This document shows, in pieces, positions 25,906 to 35,700 of a DNA stretch of 64,000 nt. The stretch comes from Segatella copri (GTDB lineage: Bacteria > Bacteroidota > Bacteroidia > Bacteroidales > Bacteroidaceae). The DNA lies in assembly GCF_019127135.1 (NCBI RefSeq), contig NZ_JAHOEA010000002.1, forward strand, positions 1 through 64,000. The letters run 5' to 3'. The notes under the pieces are model-generated. The model did no database searches, was not told the DNA's origin, and saw only the letters and a list, made by a program, of their open reading frames with translations. Positions within the stretch are counted from its first letter, which is position 1. Each line of letters begins with the position of its first letter. The position numbers were made by a program, and so were the translations under genes.

Positions 25906-26712
25906 ATGGAATTAGACAAATTTGAAGAGTTCCTAAGTCAAGGCAATATGGCTAAGAACACGATTTCGGCATATCTGTATGCCGTAAAGGAGTTTGGCTC
26001 TCAACACAAAGAGTTGAACAAGAGAAACTTGTTGGTTTACAAGACCTACTTGATTGAGACTTACAAACCAAAGACGGTGAACCTCCGTATTCAGGCGTTG
26101 AACAAGTACCTTGTATTTGTGGGCAAGACGAAACTCCGCTTGAAGTCGGTCAAGGTGCAGCAACGTTCTTATTTGGAGAATGTCATCAGCAATGCCGACT
26201 ACACCTTCTTGAAGAACAAGTTGAAGAAGGAAAACAACTTGGAGTGGTACTTTGTGGTGCGTTTCTTAGCTGCGACTGGTGCCAGAGTGAGCGAACTTGT
26301 GCAAATCAAGGTTGAGCACGTGCAAGTAGGCTATTACGACATCTACACCAAGGGTGGCAAGATACGGCGTATCTATATCCCCAAGACATTGCGCACGGAA
26401 ACAGAAAAGTGGTTGCAGACACTCAACCGCACAAGTGGCTATCTCTTTCTTAATCGCTTTGGCGAGCGCATCACGACAAGAGGCATATCACAGCAGTTGA
26501 AGAACTATGCGGTGAAGTATGGCTTGAATGAAAAAGTGGTGTACCCTCACTCGTTCCGCCATCGTTATGCCAAGAATTTCTTGGAGAAGTTCAACGATAT
26601 AGCCTTGCTTGCCGACCTCATGGGACATGAAAGCATAGAGACAACACGTATCTATCTGCGAAGAAGTAGCTTGGAGCAACAAGAAATCGTAGATAAGGTT
26701 ATCACTTGGTAA
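25906..26712 (+). CDS. Tyrosine recombinase, probable hsdS invertase
   Basis: A 268-residue site-specific recombinase of the XerC/XerD type. The N-terminal SAM-like DNA-binding domain spans about 1-90. The catalytic domain carries Arg127 (ATGARVSEL), Lys152 (KGGKIRR), His215-x-x-Arg218 (PHSFRHRYA), His241 (LMGHESIETTRIYL) and the nucleophile Tyr250. All catalytic residues are present. It lies 60 bases beyond the silent hsdS and points away from it, the usual position for the enzyme that inverts hsdS cassettes in Bacteroidetes. That it acts on the two repeat pairs seen here is an inference. Confidence 0.92.
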   Translation: MELDKFEEFLSQGNMAKNTISAYLYAVKEFGSQHKELNKRNLLVYKTYLIETYKPKTVNLRIQALNKYLVFVGKTKLRLKSVKVQQRSYLENVISNADYTFLKNKLKKENNLEWYFVVRFLAATGARVSELVQIKVEHVQVGYYDIYTKGGKIRRIYIPKTLRTETEKWLQTLNRTSGYLFLNRFGERITTRGISQQLKNYAVKYGLNEKVVYPHSFRHRYAKNFLEKFNDIALLADLMGHESIETTRIYLRRSSLEQQEIVDKVITW

Positions 26713-26841
26713 AATGCCAATAAAGATTCATGTAAAACGTTTTATCATATGACATGCATATATAAACGACAACAAATCAATACGTCAGTAAATCATGTTA
26801 TCATCATATTGGCAATATATGGCAGATAACCCCTAAAAATA

Positions 26842-26922
26842 AAGAATTGCCATATCCCTAACAGCTTTGTAATCAGAGAGATTACTGGCTGGTATGGCAA
26901 TATGGCAATTCTTGAAAAAAAA
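26842..26922. repeat. Long structured hairpin after the recombinase gene
   Basis: Fourteen-base perfect arms (26842-26855 and 26900-26913) enclose an inner 6-bp hairpin (26869-26874 with 26880-26885) and a further GCC/GGC pairing, followed by a run of A. It may be a terminator for the GH127 gene on the minus strand, or an element tied to the recombinase. Confidence 0.7.
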
Positions 26923-26942
26923 ATATTTAAAAATAAATCTTG

Positions 26943-29417
26943 TTACTTCACGCTCCACTCAAACAAACCACAGGACAGAGTCTCTGGCTGCTTCAGTTCG
27001 AGCTTCACAGCCTTGGTCTTCACTGGGTCGAAATTCACGATGCAGGCTACACCTCGCTTGCATGGATAAGCATCGGCTCCTGGAACTTCCTTCCAGTTGC
27101 CTGCCTCGTCCTGATAGTAGAGCTTCCAGCTGTCTGGCACCTTGCAACCGCCCCATGGCTGGTCGTCGTACCAATATACGGTGCTGGTCTTGATCTCCTT
27201 GTTATCAGGGAAGGTGTAGGTAATCCACTCTGTAGTGTTCTTCTTAGGCCACCAGTGGATGTATGGGATAGAGCGGTCGTTCTCATCGGCAGGCACCAAA
27301 CCATCTGTAATACTGCTCTTGGCTGGTACAGGAGAAGAGAATTCTACCTTAGCCTGTGCTGCGAGAGTTGCAGGAGCTGATGGCTTTGCTGCCTTGACAT
27401 CCTGTGGCAACCATACCTTCATGTTGCCGTTGCCACGATGAGCCCAGGCGAAGTATGGGATGAGGGTCAGGGTCTGGTCCTTGGTGCTCAGCTTGCCGCT
27501 CTTGTCGTAGGCGAGGGTCTGCACATTCTCGGTCAAGGTCTCCATGTTCTGACCCTTATAGAGTGTCAGTACATTCTTATATTTAGGGTCGATGAAACCA
27601 TCGTACGAGAGTTTGCCCTCAGCGAACTGAGGTTCGCGGTTCTCCAGGATGCTCATGATGTCGAAGCCCTGGTTGTCTGGCCACTCTGCGCAATATACGA
27701 TAGGACCACGCTCGATGCTGATGCAGCCACGGTCGGCCTCTACCTTGTTGTTGGCACGTACGGTGCGCGCCTCCATATCGAAGTGAACGCGAACCACATC
27801 GCTCTTCTTCCACTTGCGGTTGATGGTATAATAGCCATCCTCTGTCACCTTGGCCTCTACCTTCTTGCCGTTTACGGTGATGGTATAGCCCAGACGCTTG
27901 TCGTCGCTGTAGTAGTAGAGGTCTGATGGTACTGGCTGACCCTTTACCCAGCCCGGGATGCGGATTTTCATACCGAACTGACCAGCCTTGTTGTCATCTA
28001 CCTTGATGGCGATGTCTCCGTTCCAAGGGTACTGTGTATCCTGACTCAGGGAAACCTTCTTGCCGGCTACTTTCAGAGAAGAAGAGTTGCTGAGGAAGAG
28101 GTTGACATATACATTCTTATCCTTTACAGCATATACATAGCCCGGGAGGGATGGCAGGAAACGGCAGATGTTGCTAGGGCAGCAGGCACAGCCGAACCAA
28201 GCCTGACGCTGATGCTGACCCATACTCTCCAATGGGTTAGGGTAGAAGAAACCGCCGCCGTCCATGCTCACACCACTGATGAGACCATTGTAGAGGGTGC
28301 GCTCCAAAACATCGTAATACTTACTCTCGCCGTGGAGGAGGAAGAGACGGTAGTTGACATAAACATTGCCGATAGCTGCGCAGGTTTCGCAGTAGGCACT
28401 CATATTAGGCAGCTCGTAGTTCTTGCCGAAAGCCTCGCCGTTGTTGGTGGCTCCGATTCCTCCGGTGATGTAGAGCTTCTTGCTCACGATGTTGTCCCAG
28501 ATGCGGTCGATGGCGTGGATATAGGCGGTATCGCCGGTGAGGGCAGCTACATCTGCCATACCAGCATACATATAGGTAGCACGTACGGCATGACCTACAG
28601 CCTCGTCCTGTTCCAAAACCGGTTTGTGGCTCTGAGAATATTCCTGTTTGATAGATGTCTTGCCACGGTAGTCGAGGAAGAACTTAGCCTCTTCGAGATA
28701 TTTCTTGTTGCCTGTAGCGAGATAGAGCTTGCAGAGTGCCATTTCGGCAATCTGATGTCCCGGTACCACGCAAGCCTGTCCTGGGTTAGGACCTACCTCG
28801 CGAACCACGCAGTCGGCATAGCGGATAGCGATGTCGAGGAACTTGCGGCTACCTGTAGCCTGCCAGTGAGCCACGGCACCTTCTACCATGTGCCCCAGGT
28901 TGTAGAGCTCGTGACTCAAATCCTCTTCCTTGCTCCAGCGCTTGTCGCCTGCCCAGAAATGAGGATGCTTCGGGTTCTGTGTACGGGCGGTATAGAGATA
29001 TCCGTCAGCCTCCTGAGCCGGAGCGATGATATCGAGCACACTGTCGATATACGCCTTGAGTTTCTTGTCTGGGTAGGTCTGAAGCACGTAGCTGGCACCC
29101 TCGATGGTCTTGTATGGGTCGGTATCATCGAAGCTCAGCGGCATCAGTTTACCTACATCATACTTCTCGCTAGGATGTGCAGCGCGTTCAAAGTTCTTAT
29201 ATCTTCCCTCTGATTCGCATTTGCTGAAAGCCAGCGGGATGGTCACCTTGCGAGAGGTTTCGATACGCTGTCCCCAGAACGTATTGTTCCAAACCTTTAC
29301 TGATGTGAAAGGCACCGGAGTGATAGGATAACCACCCGAGTTCTTGTTTACCTTCTGTGCCGAAGCAGGCATCAATGCCAATGCCGCCAAGGCTGTTGTC
29401 ATCAAAATCTTTTTCAT
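26943..29417 (-). CDS. GH127 beta-L-arabinofuranosidase (DUF1680 type), exported
   Basis: An 824-residue protein with an N-terminal signal peptide (MKKILMTTALAALALMPASA, cleavage near 20), so periplasmic or surface. The barrel has the GH127 zinc/thiolate active site: Glu344 and Cys346 in YCETCA, and Cys412-Cys413 in GCACCPSN. Characterised GH127 enzymes remove L-arabinofuranose from plant and glycoprotein glycans with a cysteine nucleophile (family knowledge). A C-terminal beta-sandwich extension of about 150 residues (WITYTFPDNKEIKTSTVYWYDDQPWGGCKVP) resembles a carbohydrate-binding F5/8-type module. It is divergent from the second arabinosidase-like gene. Confidence 0.88.
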   Translation of the reverse strand: MKKILMTTALAALALMPASAQKVNKNSGGYPITPVPFTSVKVWNNTFWGQRIETSRKVTIPLAFSKCESEGRYKNFERAAHPSEKYDVGKLMPLSFDDTDPYKTIEGASYVLQTYPDKKLKAYIDSVLDIIAPAQEADGYLYTARTQNPKHPHFWAGDKRWSKEEDLSHELYNLGHMVEGAVAHWQATGSRKFLDIAIRYADCVVREVGPNPGQACVVPGHQIAEMALCKLYLATGNKKYLEEAKFFLDYRGKTSIKQEYSQSHKPVLEQDEAVGHAVRATYMYAGMADVAALTGDTAYIHAIDRIWDNIVSKKLYITGGIGATNNGEAFGKNYELPNMSAYCETCAAIGNVYVNYRLFLLHGESKYYDVLERTLYNGLISGVSMDGGGFFYPNPLESMGQHQRQAWFGCACCPSNICRFLPSLPGYVYAVKDKNVYVNLFLSNSSSLKVAGKKVSLSQDTQYPWNGDIAIKVDDNKAGQFGMKIRIPGWVKGQPVPSDLYYYSDDKRLGYTITVNGKKVEAKVTEDGYYTINRKWKKSDVVRVHFDMEARTVRANNKVEADRGCISIERGPIVYCAEWPDNQGFDIMSILENREPQFAEGKLSYDGFIDPKYKNVLTLYKGQNMETLTENVQTLAYDKSGKLSTKDQTLTLIPYFAWAHRGNGNMKVWLPQDVKAAKPSAPATLAAQAKVEFSSPVPAKSSITDGLVPADENDRSIPYIHWWPKKNTTEWITYTFPDNKEIKTSTVYWYDDQPWGGCKVPDSWKLYYQDEAGNWKEVPGADAYPCKRGVACIVNFDPVKTKAVKLELKQPETLSCGLFEWSVK

Positions 29418-29508
29418 GTTTTTTACTTTGAACTTTGAATTTTGAACATAGAACTTTATGATTAGTAAAGCTCAATGTTCTCTTTTCAGTATTCTTGATT
29501 ATTATTTT

Positions 29509-29668
29509 TTAATTCTTAATTCTTTTTGGGGATGTATTGGCATCGAAAGTCTTTTCTGCAGCCTCCTGTTCCCAGTTATAATAACGGAGATTGGTGAGGG
29601 TAAATTGTTTTTCGCCTGCAAGAATTTCCAGTTTTCCTTCAGAAAGATTGGCAATACCTGTATTATCG
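29509..29668 (-). pseudogene. Gene fragment, possibly the end of a carbohydrate-active enzyme
   Basis: Between two in-frame stops the minus strand encodes a 53-codon stretch with protein-like composition (GIANLSEGKLEILAGEKQFT, then LTNLRYYNWEQEAAEKTFD). There is no start codon and no complete domain. I do not recognise it firmly. It is probably the C-terminal scrap of a deleted gene in the intergenic region between the two arabinosidase genes. Confidence 0.4.
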
Positions 29669-29695
29669 GATTACCATAAGTTTTTATTTCTGTTG

Positions 29696-29703
29696 CAAAT
29701 TTA
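29696..29703 (-). promoter_or_regulatory. Possible -7 box for the GH127 gene
   Basis: The minus strand reads TAAATTTG, with TTTG 23 bases upstream (29727-29730). If used, it gives a leader of about 270 bases that runs through the gene fragment. Confidence 0.3.
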
Positions 29704-29879
29704 CGAATAGAATTGTTTATGTAATGCAAAGTAAGCCCAAAATGATGAAAATTTCGTATCACAAGTATCCAGTTAGACGATAATTGTATCTTTATGTACG
29801 ATAATTTTAGGACTTCGTTGATTTTTTCTGTTATTTTGCAAGCGTAAACAAAAACGTATCATTTTTAAACCTAGAAGAT

Positions 29880-32591
29880 ATGAATTCACAGCTGTTCACA
29901 TTATTAATAGGAGTAGCTTGTTTGCCTGGAATGACAACAGCAGCCACGGTTTATCGCACCATCTCTAAGGTGGAGGCAATATCAGAGGATTGTCCGGTGG
30001 GCACAGCTCCCCGACTTCCTAATCTCGTGTGGGTAACCTATTCTGATGGTTATTCAGAGTATCGGCAGGTACGCTGGGCTAACGCTCCGCTTGCTGATGA
30101 GCAGGCTGAGGCTGATGCGCAGAAACATCCTGCCGGGAGCCAATATGAGATAGGTGGTTTTGTGATTGGTGATGAGACTACTGACAATGGTTATCCTGTC
30201 AAGGCACAGATCAAGGTGGTGGCTGAAGGCTATCAGACTCCAGAAAAGGAAGTGGCTCATACCTTCTCACTCGCTGATGTGAGCATAGATGGTGACAACC
30301 GACTCACCCACAACCGTGATGAGGCACTCCGTGAGATCTGTTCCTGGGATGTTACCCAACAACTCTACAACTATCGCGATACCTACGGACTCAGTACCGA
30401 AGGGTATACCAAGAGTGATGGCTGGGATTCGCCAGACACCAAGCTCAAGGGTCATGGATCTGGCCACTATATGTCGGCAATCGCACAGGCATACGCCGTG
30501 GCAACTAATCCTGAACAGAAGGCAATCCTCCGCAAGAACATCATCCGAATGGTGAATGAGTTGCGAGAGTGTCAGGAGAAGACCTTCGTATATAATAAGG
30601 AACTGAAGCGCAACTGGGAGGCTCGTGATTTCGCTCATGAGGCTGAACTCAGAGAGATGAAGGGCACCTGGGCTGCTTTTGATGAGTATAAGAAGCACCC
30701 TGAACAGTATGGTTACGGCTATATCAACGCCATTCCGGCTCAGCATTGTGCTCTGATTGAAATGTATCGTGCCTACAACAACTCCGATTGGGTTTGGGCA
30801 CCTTATTACAGCGTACACAAGCAACTTGCCGGTCTGATAGACATCGCAACCTACTTTGATGATAAGGAAATCTGCGATAAGGCTCTCCTCATCGCCAAGG
30901 ATATGGGACTCTGGGTATGGAACCGCATGCACTACCGCACTTACGTAAAGCAGGACGGCACCCAGGATGAGCGCAGAGCCAAGCCGGGCAACCGCTACGA
31001 GATGTGGGACATGTACATCGCCGGTGAGGTGGGAGGTATGAGTGAATCGCTCGCCCGTCTTTCTGAGATGGTTTCCAATCCGGATGAAAAGGCAAAGCTC
31101 CTCGAGGCTGCCAACTGTTTCGATGCGCCTAAGTTCTATGATCCGCTGAGCAAGAACATCGATGACATCCGCACCCGCCATGCCAACCAGCATATTCCGA
31201 TGATTATCGGAGCGTTGCGCAGCTACAAGAGCAACCATAAACCATACTATTACAATCTGACTGAGAACTTCTGGAGACTGGTGCAGGGCAGATACATGTA
31301 TGCGATGGGTGGTGTAGGAAATGGAGAGATGTTCCGCCAGCCATATACCCAGATTCTGAGTATGGCAACCAATGGACTGCAGGAAGGCGAATCGCAGGCT
31401 TATCCGGATATCAACGAAACCTGCTGCGCGTATAACCTCGTCAAACTGAGTAAGGATTTGAACTGTTATAACCCTGATAATGCGCAGTATCTCGACTATA
31501 TCGAGCGCACGCTGTACAATCAGATTATCGGTTCCCTCAATCCGGACCAGTATCAGACCTGCTATCAGTATGCGGTAGGATTGAATGCCACCAAACCATT
31601 CGGCAATGAGACTCCTCAGAGTACCTGCTGCGGCGGTACAGGTTCTGAAAACCATACCAAGTACCAGCAGTCGGCTTATTTCGCCAACGATCATACCCTC
31701 TGGGTAGGTCTCTATATGCCAACCACCCTCCACTGGAAGGAGAAGGGTGTGACCATCAAGCAGGATTGCCTGTGGCCGGCACAGCATTCAGCCATCAAGA
31801 TTACGGAAGGCGAGGGCGATTTCACCCTGAAACTCCGTGTACCATACTGGGCAACTCAAGGTTTCTCCATCAAGGTGAACGGCAAGGAAGTGGCAAAGAG
31901 CTATCAGCCTAGCACCTATGTAGAACTGGAGCAGAAGCACTGGAAGGTGGGCGATGTCGTAGAAATCGACATGCCATTCAGCAAGCATATCGAATATGGT
32001 GCCGACAAGCTTTCGAGCGATGTGGCAAATCTGGACGGTACTCCGCTGAAGACATCCTGGGTAGGAACCCTGATGTACGGACCATTGGTGATGGCAGGTA
32101 CAGGCGCACAGACCTGGAATCAGGCTACGCTGAACATCGACTCCCGATTGAATAATATCACCGTGGGCGAATCGAACGGCGTGACAACAGGTGCAGGAGC
32201 CAATCTCCTTACCCTGAAGCTGGATGGCAAGGAATTCCAGCCAGACTATTATCGCAACGCTAACAGTACCCACTACTACCGCATCAACCTGACCGATGCC
32301 AAGAGCAAGAAGAGCAAGAAGGTAACCCAGAATGAACTGGAAGGCACTACTGCCATCCTGAACCGTGCTATCAACACGATGCGCCCTGGCAATCTTGCAG
32401 AGATGGAAAATCTCAGAGAACTTTCCGGTCTGCTTCGCCGTGCCGGCTGGCCTGATGAAAATACCAGCGCAGAACTAAAGGATGCCATCAGTTATGGCAG
32501 AATGGTTCAGAAATACGTGACCGACGGAAGTGGAACCCACGACATGATTCATGCCGCTGTGGAAAAACTGAAGAAGGCGATGAAACAATAA
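29880..32591 (+). CDS. GH127/GH146-like beta-L-arabinofuranosidase with N-terminal Ig-like domain
   Basis: A 903-residue exported protein with a signal peptide (MNSQLFTLLIGVACLPGMTTA). Residues about 25-115 form a bacterial Ig-like (Big_4) domain: VWVTYSDGYSEYRQVRWAN and GGFVIGDETTDNGYPVKAQI. The DUF1680 barrel follows, with KGHGSGHYMSA and the active-site groups ETCCAYNLVKL (Glu near 513, Cys near 515-516) and TCCGGTGSENHTKY (Cys near 582-583). The spacing and CCGGTG motif are more like GH146 than classic GH127, but both remove beta-L-arabinofuranose in characterised members. It lies upstream of susC in the same direction. The C-terminal 80 residues are helical (FIVAR-like). Confidence 0.8.
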   Translation: MNSQLFTLLIGVACLPGMTTAATVYRTISKVEAISEDCPVGTAPRLPNLVWVTYSDGYSEYRQVRWANAPLADEQAEADAQKHPAGSQYEIGGFVIGDETTDNGYPVKAQIKVVAEGYQTPEKEVAHTFSLADVSIDGDNRLTHNRDEALREICSWDVTQQLYNYRDTYGLSTEGYTKSDGWDSPDTKLKGHGSGHYMSAIAQAYAVATNPEQKAILRKNIIRMVNELRECQEKTFVYNKELKRNWEARDFAHEAELREMKGTWAAFDEYKKHPEQYGYGYINAIPAQHCALIEMYRAYNNSDWVWAPYYSVHKQLAGLIDIATYFDDKEICDKALLIAKDMGLWVWNRMHYRTYVKQDGTQDERRAKPGNRYEMWDMYIAGEVGGMSESLARLSEMVSNPDEKAKLLEAANCFDAPKFYDPLSKNIDDIRTRHANQHIPMIIGALRSYKSNHKPYYYNLTENFWRLVQGRYMYAMGGVGNGEMFRQPYTQILSMATNGLQEGESQAYPDINETCCAYNLVKLSKDLNCYNPDNAQYLDYIERTLYNQIIGSLNPDQYQTCYQYAVGLNATKPFGNETPQSTCCGGTGSENHTKYQQSAYFANDHTLWVGLYMPTTLHWKEKGVTIKQDCLWPAQHSAIKITEGEGDFTLKLRVPYWATQGFSIKVNGKEVAKSYQPSTYVELEQKHWKVGDVVEIDMPFSKHIEYGADKLSSDVANLDGTPLKTSWVGTLMYGPLVMAGTGAQTWNQATLNIDSRLNNITVGESNGVTTGAGANLLTLKLDGKEFQPDYYRNANSTHYYRINLTDAKSKKSKKVTQNELEGTTAILNRAINTMRPGNLAEMENLRELSGLLRRAGWPDENTSAELKDAISYGRMVQKYVTDGSGTHDMIHAAVEKLKKAMKQ

Positions 32592-32641
32592 CCCCAAAAA
32601 TATAAAAGGCAATTTCTGAATAGAAATATAGGCTAAAAGGC

Positions 32642-32693
32642 GAAAATATCGTCTAAAATACCAAAATTAACGATATTTTCACCTTTTTAGACG
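32642..32693. promoter_or_regulatory. Interlocked inverted repeats upstream of susC
   Basis: Eleven-base arms (32642-32652 and 32670-32680) form one perfect inverted repeat. A second pair (CGTCTAAAA at 32650-32658 and TTTTTAGACG at 32684-32693) interlocks with it. The site lies 80-130 bases before the susC start, where a hybrid two-component regulator would bind. A TTACTTTG box follows at 32724-32731. Confidence 0.5.
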
Positions 32694-32774
32694 ATTTTGT
32701 GGCGTAATATGCTAAATATTATGTTACTTTGCAATCGAAATTTAAAAGAAGAATAAACCTAGCAAAAATAGAAT

Positions 32775-35700
32775 ATGAGACAGACACAAAATATTTCAGG
32801 CTTTGGATATAGCCAAGCTTATGTAAAAGCCATCGCGTGTTTGATCCTTGCATGTGGAGGAGCATTATCTACTTTAGCAGCAAGCGAGACCTCATCAACC
32901 CCTAAGGTAGAAAATGTTCAGCAGAACGATGTTACCGTAAAGGGTGTAGTGAAGGATGCCAATGGTGAAGCCATCATTGGTGCGAGTGTTATTGAAAAAG
33001 GTAACGCCAAGAATGGTACTGTTACCGATATTGATGGCAACTATACCTTGAAGGTAAAACGTGGCGCAACCTTAACAATCTCCTATATCGGATATGTAAA
33101 TCAAGAGACCAAAGGCGGTGATGTGACACTTCAGGAAGACTTGAAGTCTTTGAACGAAGTAGTCGTAATCGGTTATGGTACCCAGAAGAAGGGGGATATC
33201 ACTTCTGCCATTACCAGTATTAAGGCGGAAGACTTTACAACAGGTAAAGTGAAAGATGCTGCCGAGTTAATTAAGGGTAAGGTTGCTGGTTTGACTATTG
33301 CCAATGGTTCTGGTGACCCTAATGCAGAATCTACCATCCGTCTTCGTGGTGTGATTTCCTTGAATGGTAGTAACACGCCTTTGGTTCTTGTAGATGGTAT
33401 TGAAGGTTCTCTTAGTACTGTAGCTCCTGAGAATATTGCAAGTATTGATGTTTTGAAGGATGCTTCCGCTGCTGCTATCTATGGTACTCGTGGTGCTAAT
33501 GGTGTTATCATCATTACCACTAAAGGTGGTCAGCGTGAGTCTAAGACAGAAGTAAGCTATTCTGGCTATGCTTCTTTGTCAGCTTTTGCCAAGACTCTTG
33601 ATTTCATGGATGGAGCAGATATCCGCGAAGGTAAGACGGATTTTTCGGATAAAGGTTATGATACAGATTGGTTGGATGCTATAACTAGAACAGCATTTAG
33701 CCATAATCATAATGTGTTAATTCATGGCGGTAACAAGACTACTACTTATTCAGCAGATTTTACTTATCGTAAGGATGAGGGTGTCTTTTTGGATACCTAT
33801 AATGAAAATATGAAGGCTAGTTTCGACTTGAGCCATTGGATGCTTAACGATATGGTAAAGATTCAAGTAAATCTTTTGAAAACATGGCATGAGAATGGTC
33901 CTATCGATGCTGCTGGTCAGATGTTATATCGTCAGGCTATTATTCGTAATCCTACGGAGCCAATCTATAATGCTGATGGTAGTTACTGCGAGAATTTTGC
34001 CGTAAACTATTATTATAATCCATTGGGTATTATCAAGGAGCACAAGGGACAGTATAAAACTGAAACTACTCGATTTACAGGCTCTCTTATATTTGAACCA
34101 ATTAAGGGCTGGCAGACTAAGGCTATGTTCTCTACGGATCGTTTCAACAATCATGATCAGACCTATTATACTTCTAAGTATTATAGTCAGGCTTCCGAAA
34201 ACCATACAGGTTACGCTTCCCAGAATTATGATACAGGTCAGACCGATAATTTCGAGTTGACAAGCAATTTCAACCATCAGTTTGGTGAGCATCGTTTTAA
34301 TGCGCTTGCTGGTTACAGCTATCAAGAAGACACATGGTATGGATTCAGTGGTAACAACTATGATTTTCCTACCGATATGTTCGAGTATAACAATATGTAT
34401 ATCGGTGCAGCTCTTAAGAATGGTAAGGCGGGATTAAATAGCTACAAGAGCGAGTCGAAGTTGATTGGTTTCTTTGGACGTATCAGTTACGGCTATGCTG
34501 ATAGATACAATATTCTTGTCAGTGTTCGTCATGAAGGCTCTTCTAAGTTTGGAGCCAATCATAAGTGGGGAACTTTCCCTTCTGCATCACTTGGATGGAC
34601 TATCAGTAATGAAAAGTTCATGAAGGATGTAAAGTGGGTGAACAACTTGAAACTTCGTGCTGGTTTTGGTGTTACAGGAGTAATTCCTAATGACCCTTAC
34701 CAATCATTGACTCGTTGGACATATGGTAGTAGCAGTATAAATCCTACTTATTATTACGACAATAACAAATGGAATCTTGGTTTGATTGTAAACTCAAATC
34801 CAAATCCAGATTTGAAGTGGGAAAAGTCAACAGAGTTCAACATAGGTTTGGATTGGAGCATCTTGGGTGAGCGATTGAGTGGTACTATAGATGTTTATAA
34901 AAAGACCACAAAGGATATGCTTTGGTGGTATGATGTACCAACCCCACCAAACTACTATAAGCAAACTCTTGCCAATGTGGGTGAGATGCGTAACCAAGGT
35001 ATCGAGGCTTCTGTTACGGCAATTCCTGTTCGTACAAAAGACTTTGAATATAAAACAACTGTTACAGTTTCTCATAACTCAAATAAGTTGATCAGTTTGT
35101 CAAATGATCTTTATGAAACAGCCAATCAGCGTGATGAGGCTTATTTAGGTGAGCCAATTTCTATGTCTACACAGCGATTGGAGGTTGGTAAGTCTATTGG
35201 TAATTTCTACGGAATGAAATCTGTGGGTGTTTCAGAGAATGGCTTGTGGATGATAGAGAATGTTGAGACTGGAGAGGCAGAGGAGTTTAAAGACAATATG
35301 TTGTCTAATGACAAGTATCGTCAGTATTTAGGCAATGCTCTTCCTAAGGTGTATATGGGATGGACTAATGCATTCCGTTACAAGAACTTCGACTTGTCTT
35401 TGCAGTTCACTGGTCAGTTCGGGTTCAAAATCTTGAACGAGGCTCGTTGCTACTACGAGAATAACTCTATAGCATACAATCGTTTGAAGTCGGCAAATGA
35501 TGAGCCTTACGGATGTGGACATAAGTTGTCTTCAGCACAAAAGCAGGCTTTTGTCAGCTACTATCTGGAGAATGGTGATTTCTTGAAATTGAGCAGTGCA
35601 ACTTTGGCTTATAATGTGCCTCTTAAGGAGAATAAGTATGTAAAAGCTGCTCGTGTTTATCTTTCAGGAACAAACTTGTTTACTATTACAGGTTATAAAG

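Noticed and set aside
25906..26712. Phage or integrative element integrase
   Set aside because: No attachment site duplication, tRNA, relaxase or phage genes nearby; the position fits an hsdS invertase better.
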